Source: Planctomycetota bacterium (GTDB taxonomy: Bacteria; Planctomycetota; Phycisphaerae; UBA1845). From it: a stretch of 14,321 nt of DNA. The notes under the pieces were generated by a model, which saw nothing but the letters and a program-made list of their open reading frames with translations, did no database searches and was not told the DNA's origin. A program made the position numbers and the translations under genes. The stretch spans positions 1-14,321 of the forward strand of contig JADFMZ010000034.1 in the NCBI GenBank assembly GCA_022563615.1, in the 5' to 3' direction. Each line of letters opens with the position of its first letter. Within the stretch, counting starts at the first letter, position 1. This document shows positions 6,929 to 14,003 of the stretch, piece by piece.

Positions 6929-7021
6929 GTTCTCATGTGTTGTGTAATGCAATTTAGGAAAAATCTCTCGAAAAAAAAAACGGTCGTTGGACCGCTACAG
7001 GAAACATCGAGCTTGCTCTAG
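6929..7021 (+). ncRNA. Copy 2 of the duplicated structured element, in the thiL leader
   Basis: Homologous to 287-376 on the opposite strand. It begins GTTCTCAT (6929-6936), has an A10 run (6971-6980), the hairpin CGGTC-gttg-GACCG (6981-6994) and the terminal GAGC-tt-GCTC stem ending CTAG (7009-7021). Relative to copy 1 the stem changes an A-T pair to G-C on both sides, so pairing is kept. It ends 9 nt before the thiL start, in leader position. It lacks the CTGAGA and other core elements of a TPP riboswitch. It could be a cis-regulatory RNA, a small RNA gene or a transposable hairpin element. Confidence 0.45.
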
Positions 7022-7030
7022 AATGTCGGA

Positions 7031-7942
7031 ATGACGGCCTCGTACGAGCTGGAACTAATGGAGTGGCTTCGACGGCGCTCCTGCGATCACCCCGTGGTGA
7101 AGCTGGGGATCGGCGACGACATGGCCCTGCTGGATCTACCCTCGGGCCGAATCCTCGTCTCGTCCGACCTGCTGCTCGACGGCGTGCACTTCGACACGAG
7201 ACGGCATCGGTTGACGCAGATCGGTCGCAAGGCGGTCGCATGTTCACTGAGCGATTGCGCAGCCATGGCTGTCCGCCCCGTCGCCGTCACCGTTTCCGTC
7301 GCTCTGCCCCGATCCCGAACGCTTGCAGAGGCGCAGGAGCTTCTCGAAGGGGTTTTCTCAATGGCCGGGGAATACGATGCGGTCCTTGTCGGAGGCGATA
7401 CGACCAGTTGGGATGAATCGCTGGCCGTGGATGTCGCCATCACGGCCGTTCCATATCAGAACATCGAACCGGTGAGGCGATCGGGAGCCCAAAGCGGTGA
7501 CACACTTTATGTGACCGGTCGACTCGGAGGGAGTTCTCTCGGAAGGCACCTTACCTTCACGCCGCGTGTGCACGAGGCCCATACGGTTGCCGAGGCTCTG
7601 GGCGATCGACTGCACGCGATGATCGACATCAGCGACGGTTTGGCCCTGGACCTTTGGCGATTGTGTCGGGCTTCGGGGGTCGGCGCGATTCTCGACGAGC
7701 CCTTGCTCGAATCAGTGATTAGTAACGACGCTCAGCGATTGGCCGGCGAGGATGGACGCCCGGCGATCAAACACGCCCTGACGGACGGAGAGGATTATGA
7801 ACTGCTGATGGCCGTCGCGGGAGATGCCATCGTGGAAGGTCTATCCCTGTACCCGGTGGGAAGGATAGCGGCGTCCGACCTTCAGATGCGCGGCGCCGAT
7901 GGAGCCCTGAGCCAACTCAAGCCTGAAGGGTTCGTGCATTGA
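7031..7942 (+). CDS. thiL: Thiamine-monophosphate kinase
   Basis: 303 residues, cytoplasmic. It phosphorylates thiamine monophosphate to thiamine diphosphate with ATP, the last step of cofactor synthesis. Family motifs appear in order: GIGDDMA (26-32), SDLLLDGVHF (45-54), SDCAAMAVRP (74-83), GGDTT (121-125, metal and ATP binding), VTGRLGGSSLG (161-171), DISDGLALDL (199-208) and GEDYELL (253-259). Length is close to the usual 310-330. ATG 7031 has no clear Shine-Dalgarno; it lies 9 nt after a conserved hairpin element. The stop TGA (7940-7942) overlaps the TTG start of tsaE, so it leads a coupled gene set. No other thiamine genes are in the window. Confidence 0.95.
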   Translation: MTASYELELMEWLRRRSCDHPVVKLGIGDDMALLDLPSGRILVSSDLLLDGVHFDTRRHRLTQIGRKAVACSLSDCAAMAVRPVAVTVSVALPRSRTLAEAQELLEGVFSMAGEYDAVLVGGDTTSWDESLAVDVAITAVPYQNIEPVRRSGAQSGDTLYVTGRLGGSSLGRHLTFTPRVHEAHTVAEALGDRLHAMIDISDGLALDLWRLCRASGVGAILDEPLLESVISNDAQRLAGEDGRPAIKHALTDGEDYELLMAVAGDAIVEGLSLYPVGRIAASDLQMRGADGALSQLKPEGFVH

Positions 7943-8436
7943 CGGCGACGCGACACGACGCCACCTGGTCCACGGCATCAGTGGAAAGTACGCTTGCCCT
8001 TGGGGAAGCTCTTGGCCGATGCCTCAATGCCGAACTGACCATCGGGCTGGTCGGCCCGCTTGGCGCCGGCAAGACCAATCTTGTCAAAGGCATCGCCGCC
8101 GGCAACGCGCCGGGTATGGGTTCATCCGTCACAAGCCCGACTTTCACCCTGATCCATGAATACGACGGAAGGCTCACCCTGTATCATGTGGACGCTTATC
8201 GCCTTCGCGACACGGCTGAACTGCTCGCGCTGGGCTTTGATGAGTTGATGCGGGCTGACTCGGTCGTCGTCGTGGAGTGGGCGGATCGGGTTCGATCCGC
8301 CATGCCGGAAGACTCGTTGTGGATCACGCTGGCCTTGACAGGTCCAACGAGTCGGGATTTGACGTTTCAGGCCGGCGGACCGCGATCGCAGCGCTGTCTG
8401 GATGCCCTTCAGACGGATGATAAGATACAGGCGTGA
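7939..8436 (+). CDS. tsaE: tRNA threonylcarbamoyladenosine biosynthesis ATPase TsaE
   Basis: 165 residues. TsaE is the small ATPase that works with TsaB and TsaD to make t6A at position 37 of ANN-decoding tRNAs. Diagnostic features are the Walker A GPLGAGKT (39-46), SPTF (66-69), YHVDAYRL (82-89) and the Walker B-like VVEWADR (111-117). Length is typical. The start is taken at TTG 7939, overlapping the thiL stop by 4 nt (TTGA). GTG 7981 is an alternative that would lose 14 residues not needed for the fold. It overlaps the next gene by 4 nt as well. tsaB and tsaD are not in the window. Neighbourhood of thiL and tsaE is common in bacteria. Confidence 0.93.
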   Translation: MTATRHDATWSTASVESTLALGEALGRCLNAELTIGLVGPLGAGKTNLVKGIAAGNAPGMGSSVTSPTFTLIHEYDGRLTLYHVDAYRLRDTAELLALGFDELMRADSVVVVEWADRVRSAMPEDSLWITLALTGPTSRDLTFQAGGPRSQRCLDALQTDDKIQA

Positions 8437-9206
8437 TCGGAGAGAGCACGCCGATTTTGGGAGACTTGACCTTGGCGCGACACGATGGACGGCGGGCCGC
8501 CGAATTGCGGCCCCTTGAGATTATCCGAGGATATACGGACAACGCCGCCGGGTCGGTGCGAATTAGCACGGGCCGGACGATTGTATTGTGCACCGCTTGC
8601 TGGGAGGCTTCTGTGCCCCCATGGCGAAGGGGACAGGGCAAGGGATGGGTCACAGCGGAATATGACATGCTGCCCGGTGCAACGGGCGAGCGGCGTCGGC
8701 GCAACCGGATGCGCGTGGACGGACGGACGCGCGAAATTGAACGACTCATCGGGCGGTCCCTTCGCGCTGTTGTCGATCTCGAAGCGTTGGGAGAGAACTC
8801 AATCCTGTTGGATTGCGATGTCCTCCAGGCCGACGGAGGTACCCGGACAGCCGCCATAACCGGGGCATACATAGCCCTATGCGACGCCGTGCGAACGGCG
8901 ATTCGTAGGAAACACATTAAGGCGTCACCGGTGCGTGAGGCGGTGGCCGCCGTGAGCGTCGGCTTGGTCAACGGGCGCGTTCTGCTTGATCTAGATTACG
9001 AGGAGGACGTGGCGGCTGGCGTGGACATGAATATCGTGATGACCGGCTCGGGGCGATTCGTTGAGGTTCAGGGTACGGCGGAACACACCACGTTCACGAG
9101 GTCGGATTTGGATCGCTTTGTTCGTCTGGCGTCGCGCGGGATCAAGCAGTTGATCGAAATGCAGGAAAAGGCGATGCGCAAGCGTTTGCGGCCTCCAACA
9201 ACGTGA
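8433..9206 (+). CDS. rph: Ribonuclease PH
   Basis: 257 residues. A phosphate-dependent 3'-5' exoribonuclease that trims tRNA 3' ends and works as a hexameric ring. Clear family motifs are RHDGRRAAELRPLEI (16-30), GWVTAEYDMLP (71-81), GRTREIERLIGRSLRAVVDL (97-116, subunit and phosphate contacts), DCDVLQADGGTRTAAITGA (127-145) and DLDYEEDVAAGVDMNIVMTG (186-205), then EVQGTAEHTTF (211-221). The start GTG 8433 overlaps the tsaE stop by 4 nt (GTGA), giving about 14 residues more than most homologues ahead of the core. rdgB is the frequent downstream partner of rph but here stands 1.28 kb away, beyond a lipoprotein gene. Confidence 0.96.
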   Translation: MIGESTPILGDLTLARHDGRRAAELRPLEIIRGYTDNAAGSVRISTGRTIVLCTACWEASVPPWRRGQGKGWVTAEYDMLPGATGERRRRNRMRVDGRTREIERLIGRSLRAVVDLEALGENSILLDCDVLQADGGTRTAAITGAYIALCDAVRTAIRRKHIKASPVREAVAAVSVGLVNGRVLLDLDYEEDVAAGVDMNIVMTGSGRFVEVQGTAEHTTFTRSDLDRFVRLASRGIKQLIEMQEKAMRKRLRPPTT

Positions 9207-9250
9207 CCAGGTTTGGGATGGACGCCATCGCCGCATACGGACTCGTGCAG

Positions 9251-9353
9251 CGTCACGGGTCGTTTTGCAGGTGTGCCACTGCTCTTGAGCAGTGCTCAAA
9301 CTGCACGAGTTTCACGAAAACCATCATTGGGCACTGTTTGAAAGCAGTGGCGA
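9251..9353 (+). repeat. Double-hairpin (REPIN/MITE-like) repeat, copy A
   Basis: It has two inverted palindromes: CACTGCTC-tt-GAGCAGTG at 9277-9294, and CACTGTTT-ga-AAGCAGTG at 9332-9349 with one G-T wobble. Its whole length aligns with the reverse complement of 10352-10456, including the opening CGTCAC, GGTGTGCCACTGCTC and a central TTCACGAAAACC. It sits in the rph-lipoprotein gap, just after the rph stop. Confidence 0.75.
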
Positions 9354-9362
9354 CGGCTCGCC

Positions 9363-9379
9363 GGGAGGCTCGCCCTCCC
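9363..9379. repeat. Short GC hairpin next to repeat copy A
   Basis: GGGAGG-ctcgc-CCTCCC forms a 6-bp stem directly after repeat copy A. It has no T-run, so it is not a typical terminator. It may be part of a wider intergenic repeat block (9351-9400). Confidence 0.35.
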
Positions 9380-9408
9380 TCGGCCATCGCCGGCTCGCAA
9401 CATGAATC

Positions 9409-10305
9409 ATGACTGCAGCAGAAAATAGAGGGAACGGGGTTGGACGTATGTCTAATCGGCGCAATCCGGGAGCACGAGGGCTGAGAGCTTTGCGTTGCCA
9501 ATCGTTCGTATCGGTTTTGCCGCAGCTTCTGTGTGGAAGTGTGGCCCTCCTTCTGCTGGCTGGCTGTGCCAGCAGTTCTGGGGTCGGTGGGGGGGGATCA
9601 TTCTTCGGTCGCCAGGGTGCTGCCTGGACGATTCTCTGTGTGCAGTTGGCGGGGCCTGACAACCTTTCGCGGATCGAGCAGATTGCTCAGACCCTGAAGC
9701 GAACGCCCGGCATCCGTTCTCAGGACGTATTCGTACGGGATAGCTCGGACGGATTCGCCCGACTGTACTACAGCACTTTTTCCCGCCGAACAGATCCCAA
9801 GACGGGTCGGCGCTCCATGCCGGCTCGGGCGCGCCAAGACCTGAATCTGCTCAAAGAACTCGGGACGGACTCGGGGCAGCGCCTGTTTCTCCTGGCCATG
9901 CTGGTTCGGATGCCGACCCCGGACGTGGGCAATCCGGAGTGGGACTTGCGGAACGTCAACGCGACCTATTCCCTGCAGGTGGGCGTCTTCGAGCCGACCG
10001 ATGATTTCAGTGAATACAAGAGGGCGGCCGCCGAGTTTTGCGCATTGCTGCGAGAACAGGACTATCAAGCTTATTACCACCACAGCATGGCCTCAAGCGT
10101 GGTGACGGTTGGAGCGTTCGGCCCGGACGCGGTAATCACTCGGTCCGACGGGCTGACGTACTACAGCAGCGAGGTGCTGGCTCTACAACGCGAAGAGATT
10201 CTTCAATACAATCTCCTCAACGGTGCGATCCTTCGCGTCAAGAACCCCCAGGGCGGGAGCGTGCCGGTTCCGTCGCGGCTGGTCGAAATTCCAAAGCGCC
10301 CCTAG
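9409..10305 (+). CDS. Lipoprotein with two possible SPOR-like repeats
   Basis: 298 residues from ATG 9409; ATG 9448 (Met14) gives a more usual signal peptide and is perhaps the true start. A hydrophobic segment (~33-52) ends in the lipobox LAGC with Cys53, followed by a Gly/Ser linker. I recognise no exact family. Residues ~72-125 (AWTILCVQLAGPDN, IEQIAQTLKRTPGI, FARLYYSTFS) and ~186-238 (TYSLQVGVFEP, YKRAAAEFCALLREQDYQAYY, SSVVTVGAFGP) share a strand-helix-strand pattern like SPOR domains, which bind denuded peptidoglycan at division sites. That resemblance is weak evidence. It is an envelope protein by its lipobox. The gene separates rph from rdgB and is bracketed by inverted copies of a hairpin repeat. 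Confidence 0.75.
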   Translation: MTAAENRGNGVGRMSNRRNPGARGLRALRCQSFVSVLPQLLCGSVALLLLAGCASSSGVGGGGSFFGRQGAAWTILCVQLAGPDNLSRIEQIAQTLKRTPGIRSQDVFVRDSSDGFARLYYSTFSRRTDPKTGRRSMPARARQDLNLLKELGTDSGQRLFLLAMLVRMPTPDVGNPEWDLRNVNATYSLQVGVFEPTDDFSEYKRAAAEFCALLREQDYQAYYHHSMASSVVTVGAFGPDAVITRSDGLTYYSSEVLALQREEILQYNLLNGAILRVKNPQGGSVPVPSRLVEIPKRP

Positions 10306-10351
10306 TGCGCTATCACTGCTCTTTTTTGGGTGACGGGCAAGTTCCTGTTAT

Positions 10352-10456
10352 TGTGTGCCACTGCTTTGCAAGCAGTGTCCATGGGGTTTTCGTGAAGTGC
10401 ATGTATTTTGTGCACTGCTCAAGAGCAGTGGCACACCCACAAGATGATGCGTGACG
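10352..10456 (-). repeat. Double-hairpin (REPIN/MITE-like) repeat, copy B
   Basis: An inverted copy of 9251-9353. Hairpins are CACTGCTT-tgc-AAGCAGTG at 10359-10377 and CACTGCTC-aa-GAGCAGTG at 10413-10430. The reverse complement contains the same GGTGTGCCACTGCTC block and central TTCACGAAAACC as copy A. It lies between the lipoprotein gene and rdgB. Confidence 0.75.
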
Positions 10457-10489
10457 GTGCGCTAACCGCCGTGGATAAGGCCTTTGGCA

Positions 10490-11101
10490 GTGGCAACCGA
10501 CGATCACACCCTCCTGATCGCAACAACCAATCCGGGGAAACTGCGGGAAGTACGTTCAATCCTGGAGGGGCTGTCGGTCCGTCTTACGGGGCTGAAGGAT
10601 TATCCTCATCTGCCCGAGGCCGTGGAGGACGCCGACACGTTTGAAGGCAACGCGCGACGCAAGGCGTTGCACTACGCGAAGCTGACCGGCTGCTGGACGT
10701 TGGCGGACGATTCCGGGCTGGAAGTGGACGTGCTTGGCGGCGCGCCGGGGGTGCATTCGGCGCGGTACGCCGGTGAGATTCGCAATGACGCCGCCAACAA
10801 CGCCAAGCTGATCCAGGAGCTTGCCGGGGTTGAGCCAGGGGAGCGAAAGGCACGATTCCGGTGCACGATGGCGCTGGCCAATCCTACCGGCATTCTGGCG
10901 ACCGCCTCCGGCGTGCTCGAGGGACTGATTGTCGATGAGGCACGCGGCTGTAACGGCTTTGGCTACGACCCCCACTTTTTCGTGCCGCAGTATGGCATGA
11001 CGACCGCCGAAATGCCCGCCGAGCAAAAGAATCGAATCAGCCACCGCAGCCGCGCGTTGGCGGCCATTCGAGGACGAATCGAAGAACTGATCGCCCGGTA
11101 A
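10490..11101 (+). CDS. rdgB: dITP/XTP pyrophosphatase (RdgB/HAM1 family)
   Basis: 203 residues from GTG 10490; TTG 10484 would add two residues. GTG is preferred because AAGG lies 9 nt before it. The enzyme hydrolyses dITP, XTP and ITP to monophosphates, keeping damaged purines out of DNA and RNA. Family motifs: TTNPGKLREV (substrate loop), FEGNARRKA, ADDSGLEVDVLGGAPGVHSARYAG (metal and nucleotide binding), GFGYDPHF and QKNRISHRSRAL (purine specificity loop). Length is typical. The rph-rdgB association is known in many bacteria and is preserved here apart from the inserted lipoprotein gene. Tandem and inverted repeats follow immediately. Confidence 0.95.
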   Translation: MATDDHTLLIATTNPGKLREVRSILEGLSVRLTGLKDYPHLPEAVEDADTFEGNARRKALHYAKLTGCWTLADDSGLEVDVLGGAPGVHSARYAGEIRNDAANNAKLIQELAGVEPGERKARFRCTMALANPTGILATASGVLEGLIVDEARGCNGFGYDPHFFVPQYGMTTAEMPAEQKNRISHRSRALAAIRGRIEELIAR

Positions 11102-11104
11102 GCG

Positions 11105-11168
11105 CTTCGTGTCCAAAGCATAGGTCGGACTCTGCCCTTCGTGTCCAAAGCGTAGGTCGGGCTCTGCC
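11105..11168 (+). repeat. Tandem direct repeat of 2 x 32 bp
   Basis: Units at 11105-11136 and 11137-11168 both start CTTCGTGTCCAAAGC and end CTCTGCC, differing at two positions (A/G at 11120 and at 11129). They follow the rdgB stop by 3 nt. No coding frame is evident. Confidence 0.85.
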
Positions 11169-11216
11169 CGACGGAACGTCATCCTGTCCGCCGATGTCGG
11201 GCCGAGCCCGACCTAC
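11152..11216. repeat. Long inverted repeat downstream of rdgB
   Basis: The arms 11152-11172 and 11196-11216 are 21 nt each, pair at 20 of 21 positions and enclose 23 nt. Each arm is itself partly palindromic (GTCGGGC/GCCCGAC). The left arm is shared with the second tandem unit. There is no T-run, so termination by this hairpin would be non-classical; a dispersed intergenic repeat is the more likely reading. Confidence 0.75.
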
Positions 11217-11271
11217 CCGGTTGAGCAGTTGGGTTTGCGTCGCCTGTGAAAAACATCTTTTACCAATTCAG

Positions 11272-11299
11272 TTGACAATGTGGGCAACGCAAGTAAGAT
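11272..11299 (+). promoter_or_regulatory. Sigma-70-type promoter for the LysM lipoprotein and recG
   Basis: A perfect -35 TTGACA (11272-11277), a 16-nt spacer and a -10 TAAGAT (11294-11299). It lies about 50 nt ahead of the LysM lipoprotein start, after a repeat-rich gap. It is the best housekeeping-type promoter in the window. Confidence 0.65.
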
Positions 11300-11333
11300 G
11301 GGATCTGTAGTTTATTCACCCCTATTTTGCGGC

Positions 11334-11339
11334 AGGAGG
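11334..11339 (+). promoter_or_regulatory. Strong Shine-Dalgarno selecting ATG 11348
   Basis: AGGAGG with 8 nt to ATG 11348. It lies inside the reading frame that opens at TTG 11327, ruling that longer start out. GTG 11345 is only 5 nt away from it and less suitable. Confidence 0.75.
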
Positions 11340-11347
11340 TTCAAGTG

Positions 11348-11752
11348 ATGCGAAGGAACGCGACAGGTCTCGCGGCGGTTTCCCTGGTTCTGGTCTTGAG
11401 TGGTTGTTCCCTGTTTCAGAAGAAACCAGCGGTGCAGCAGGAACTGGCGTTTAGCTCCCTGGATGAGTATACAGCCCCTGTTCAGGAGCCGGCCTCCGCC
11501 AGAAGCGACCCCTATCCAAGCTACAAGCCGGCGGTCACGATGACCGACTATCCCGCACCAACCGACTTCGGATTGTCGCCCGACGTGGGCTTGGCCCAGT
11601 ACCACACGGTGGGCAAAGGCGATACGCTTTACGCTCTGGCCAGGCACTATTACAGCGATCAGCGCCGCTGGAAGGAAATCTATGAAGCCAACCGGGGGCG
11701 CATCAGCGATCCGAACCGAATCAGCGTCGGGCAGCGCCTGGTGATCCCGTAG
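11348..11752 (+). CDS. LysM-domain lipoprotein
   Basis: 134 residues from ATG 11348. Residues 1-20 form a lipoprotein signal ending in the canonical lipobox LSGC (Cys20). A polar, Pro- and Ala-rich linker spans ~25-83. A single LysM domain fills the C-terminus: YHTVGKGDTLYALARHYYSDQRRWKEIYEAN and ISDPNRISVGQRLVIP. LysM binds N-acetylglucosamine-containing glycans, so the protein probably attaches to both membrane and peptidoglycan. No catalytic domain is present. It has its own promoter and the best ribosome binding site of the window. recG follows after 16 nt, most likely in the same transcript. Confidence 0.92.
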   Translation: MRRNATGLAAVSLVLVLSGCSLFQKKPAVQQELAFSSLDEYTAPVQEPASARSDPYPSYKPAVTMTDYPAPTDFGLSPDVGLAQYHTVGKGDTLYALARHYYSDQRRWKEIYEANRGRISDPNRISVGQRLVIP

Positions 11753-11768
11753 TCTATTCAGCGAAAGG

Positions 11769-13898
11769 ATGACCGTCGGGGTCGTGTCGAACCGCATCAG
11801 CTTGGACGCTGAGGTGCAGTATGTTCGTGGCGTCGGCCCGATTCGAGCGCGTGAGTTCGCCGCGTTGGGCGTTCGCACGGTCGGCGACCTCATCGAGCAT
11901 TTCCCATTTCGCCACGAGCTTAGGCCGCGATCCCAGCCAATCGGATCGCTCGACTACGGCCGGGTGGCCACCATCGTCGGGCAACTCGAGCGATTCCGCG
12001 TTCGAGGCTCCTTCGCCAGGCTGACCTGCGCCGCCAAACTGGTGGACGGCACCGGTCAATGCCGCGTGAGATGGTTCCACTCGCCACACCTGGTGGACAA
12101 GCTCCACAACGGGCAGATCGTTCGGCTGACCGGGAAGGTCGAAGTCGATCACGACCTGGCCCTGATGACCAACCCCCAAACGACGATCCTTGAGGAAGAC
12201 GCGGACGCACTTGCGCAGGATCAGGATCGGTATGAGCCGGTTTATCCCGGCACATCGCGGCTGCAAAGCAAGTGGATCGCGGGGATCATCAATCGGATTC
12301 TGAACGAGGCGGTTGAGGCCGTCGTCGATTTTGTGCCGGAGTCCATCCGCCGGCGTCGTTCCTTGCCTCCGCGCCGGACCGCGATTCTGCGTTATCACCA
12401 GCCGACGTCGCTTGAGGATGTGTCGGTGGCGCGCCGCCGGTTAGCCTATGATGAGCTGCTGTTGTGCCAGCTAGCGGTGCAATTGGCCCGGCGGCGAATG
12501 AAGACTGGTTTCGAAACGAAGCCCATCATCACCACCGACGAAATCGACCGCCGCATCCGCCGACGATTCCCGTTTGATTTGACCGCCGGGCAGAACCAGG
12601 CGATTGCCGAGATTCGCACGGACCTGGCCCGGGTCCAACCCATGAACCGCTTGCTTCAGGCCGACGTCGGCGCCGGCAAGACGGCGGTGGCGGTGTACGC
12701 CGCACTGTCCGCTATTGCAAACGGGCGTCAGGCGGCCTTTATGGCGCCGACCGAAGTGCTCGCGGCGCAACATCGCGCCAAGGTCGAACAATACTTGGAG
12801 AAAAGTCGTGTGCGCATCGGGTATTTGGTCGGCTCAACGGCTCGGTCCAGGCGCGCGAGCCTGCTGCAGGCGCTACAAGCGGGCAAGGTGGATCTGCTGA
12901 TCGGCACACATGCTTTACTGGAGCCGACCGTGCGGTTTCGAGATCTAGGACTTGTCATCATTGACGAGCAACATCGTTTCGGCGTATCGCAGCGAGGGCG
13001 TCTGCGGAAAAAAGGGGAGAGCAAAGATTCTTCTTGCCCCCATACCCTCGTGCTGACCGCGACCCCCATCCCGCGAACGCTGGCCATGACCCTGTTTGGT
13101 GACCTGGATGTCTCAACGATTCGAGGCCTGCCGCCGAATCGTCAGCCGGTGGTCACGCGTTTGGTGCCACCCGAAGAGGTCGAGGCGGCCTGGGAGTTTG
13201 TGTGCTCCCGCCTCGACCTGGGCGAGCAGGCGTTCATCGTCTATCCATTGGTTGACCAATCCGATGCCCTGCCGCTCAAGGCCGCCACCGCCGAGGCCGA
13301 GCGTCTCGCACGAACGATCTTGAAACGGTTTTCGGTGGGCTTGCTGCACGGTCGCATGACGCCGACGGCCAAGGCGAAGGTCATGGAACGCTTCCGCGAC
13401 GGCCGGATCAAAGTGCTCGTGTCCACCACGGTGATCGAGGTGGGTGTGGACGTGCCGGATGCGACGGTGATGGTAATCCATCACGCCGAGCGGTATGGGC
13501 TGAGCCAGTTACACCAGCTTCGTGGCCGCATCGGTCGAGGGTGCAGGAAGTCGTACTGCCTGCTGTTTGCCGAGTCGGCCGGGGTAGCGCAAAGATCATC
13601 TTTGCGTTCCGCGAACCGCCTCAGGATTTTATGCGAAACCGGGGACGGCTTTCGGATCGCCGAAGAAGATCTACGCCTGCGCGGGCCGGGCGAGCTGATC
13701 GGGACGCGGCAGCACGGCCTGCCCGAATTCAAGGTGGCGGACCTGGTCACCGACTTCGACCTGCTCGAGCGCGCCCGGGACGACGCCGTGGCAATCCTGC
13801 GCCGCGACGGCGACCTGAAGAGTCCAAAGCATGCGGCCCTAAAGCGAGCGCTCATCGCGCGGTATCGTGATGCGATTGATCTGGTGGATGTAGCGTAA
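11769..13898 (+). CDS. recG: ATP-dependent DNA helicase RecG
   Basis: 709 residues, near the usual ~690. It remodels stalled replication forks and Holliday junctions. The N-terminal helix-hairpin-helix-like VRGVGPIRAREFAALG (19-34) and OB-type wedge domain (~50-150) precede two helicase domains: Walker A DVGAGKT (299-305, with Ala where the first Gly of the motif usually stands), PTEVLAAQH (327-335), DEQHRFG (399-405), TATPIPRT (430-437), LLHGRM (525-530), STTVIEVGVDVP (552-563) and QLRGRIGRG (583-591). The C-terminal GTRQHGLPEFKVADL (645-659) fits the RecG translocation motif. The frame is intact. The start ATG 11769 has AAAGG directly before it with no spacing; GTG 11784 is a possible alternative. 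Confidence 0.97.
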   Translation: MTVGVVSNRISLDAEVQYVRGVGPIRAREFAALGVRTVGDLIEHFPFRHELRPRSQPIGSLDYGRVATIVGQLERFRVRGSFARLTCAAKLVDGTGQCRVRWFHSPHLVDKLHNGQIVRLTGKVEVDHDLALMTNPQTTILEEDADALAQDQDRYEPVYPGTSRLQSKWIAGIINRILNEAVEAVVDFVPESIRRRRSLPPRRTAILRYHQPTSLEDVSVARRRLAYDELLLCQLAVQLARRRMKTGFETKPIITTDEIDRRIRRRFPFDLTAGQNQAIAEIRTDLARVQPMNRLLQADVGAGKTAVAVYAALSAIANGRQAAFMAPTEVLAAQHRAKVEQYLEKSRVRIGYLVGSTARSRRASLLQALQAGKVDLLIGTHALLEPTVRFRDLGLVIIDEQHRFGVSQRGRLRKKGESKDSSCPHTLVLTATPIPRTLAMTLFGDLDVSTIRGLPPNRQPVVTRLVPPEEVEAAWEFVCSRLDLGEQAFIVYPLVDQSDALPLKAATAEAERLARTILKRFSVGLLHGRMTPTAKAKVMERFRDGRIKVLVSTTVIEVGVDVPDATVMVIHHAERYGLSQLHQLRGRIGRGCRKSYCLLFAESAGVAQRSSLRSANRLRILCETGDGFRIAEEDLRLRGPGELIGTRQHGLPEFKVADLVTDFDLLERARDDAVAILRRDGDLKSPKHAALKRALIARYRDAIDLVDVA

Positions 13899-13950
13899 AC
13901 GAAAATCTGCGACGAATAGCCAATGGCGGATTAAGCGGGGGGGAAACGGG

Positions 13951-13997
13951 CAGCGTCATGTTGTCGTGTGCCACTGAACGACGCGTGACGGTGGCAC
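13951..13997. repeat. Short or degenerate copy of the hairpin repeat
   Basis: CAGCGTCA followed by GTGTGCCACTG resembles the opening of repeat copy A, and GCGTGACGGTG resembles the end of copy B. GTGCCAC (13968-13974) and GTGGCAC (13991-13997) pair as a 7-bp stem. The internal part of the repeat is missing, as if a full element had collapsed. It sits between recG and a transposase fragment. Confidence 0.45.
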
Positions 13998-14003
13998 TTA
14001 ACA

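Noticed and set aside
6789..7030. TPP riboswitch before thiL
   Set aside because: The CTGAGA and other conserved TPP core segments are absent; the structured element present has a different layout.
9251..10456. CRISPR array
   Set aside because: Only two repeat copies, in inverted orientation and 1 kb apart, with no regular spacers and no cas genes.
11754..12398. Long minus-strand frame opposite recG
   Set aside because: It is antisense to the conserved RecG N-terminal domains; frames of this kind are expected in GC-rich coding DNA.
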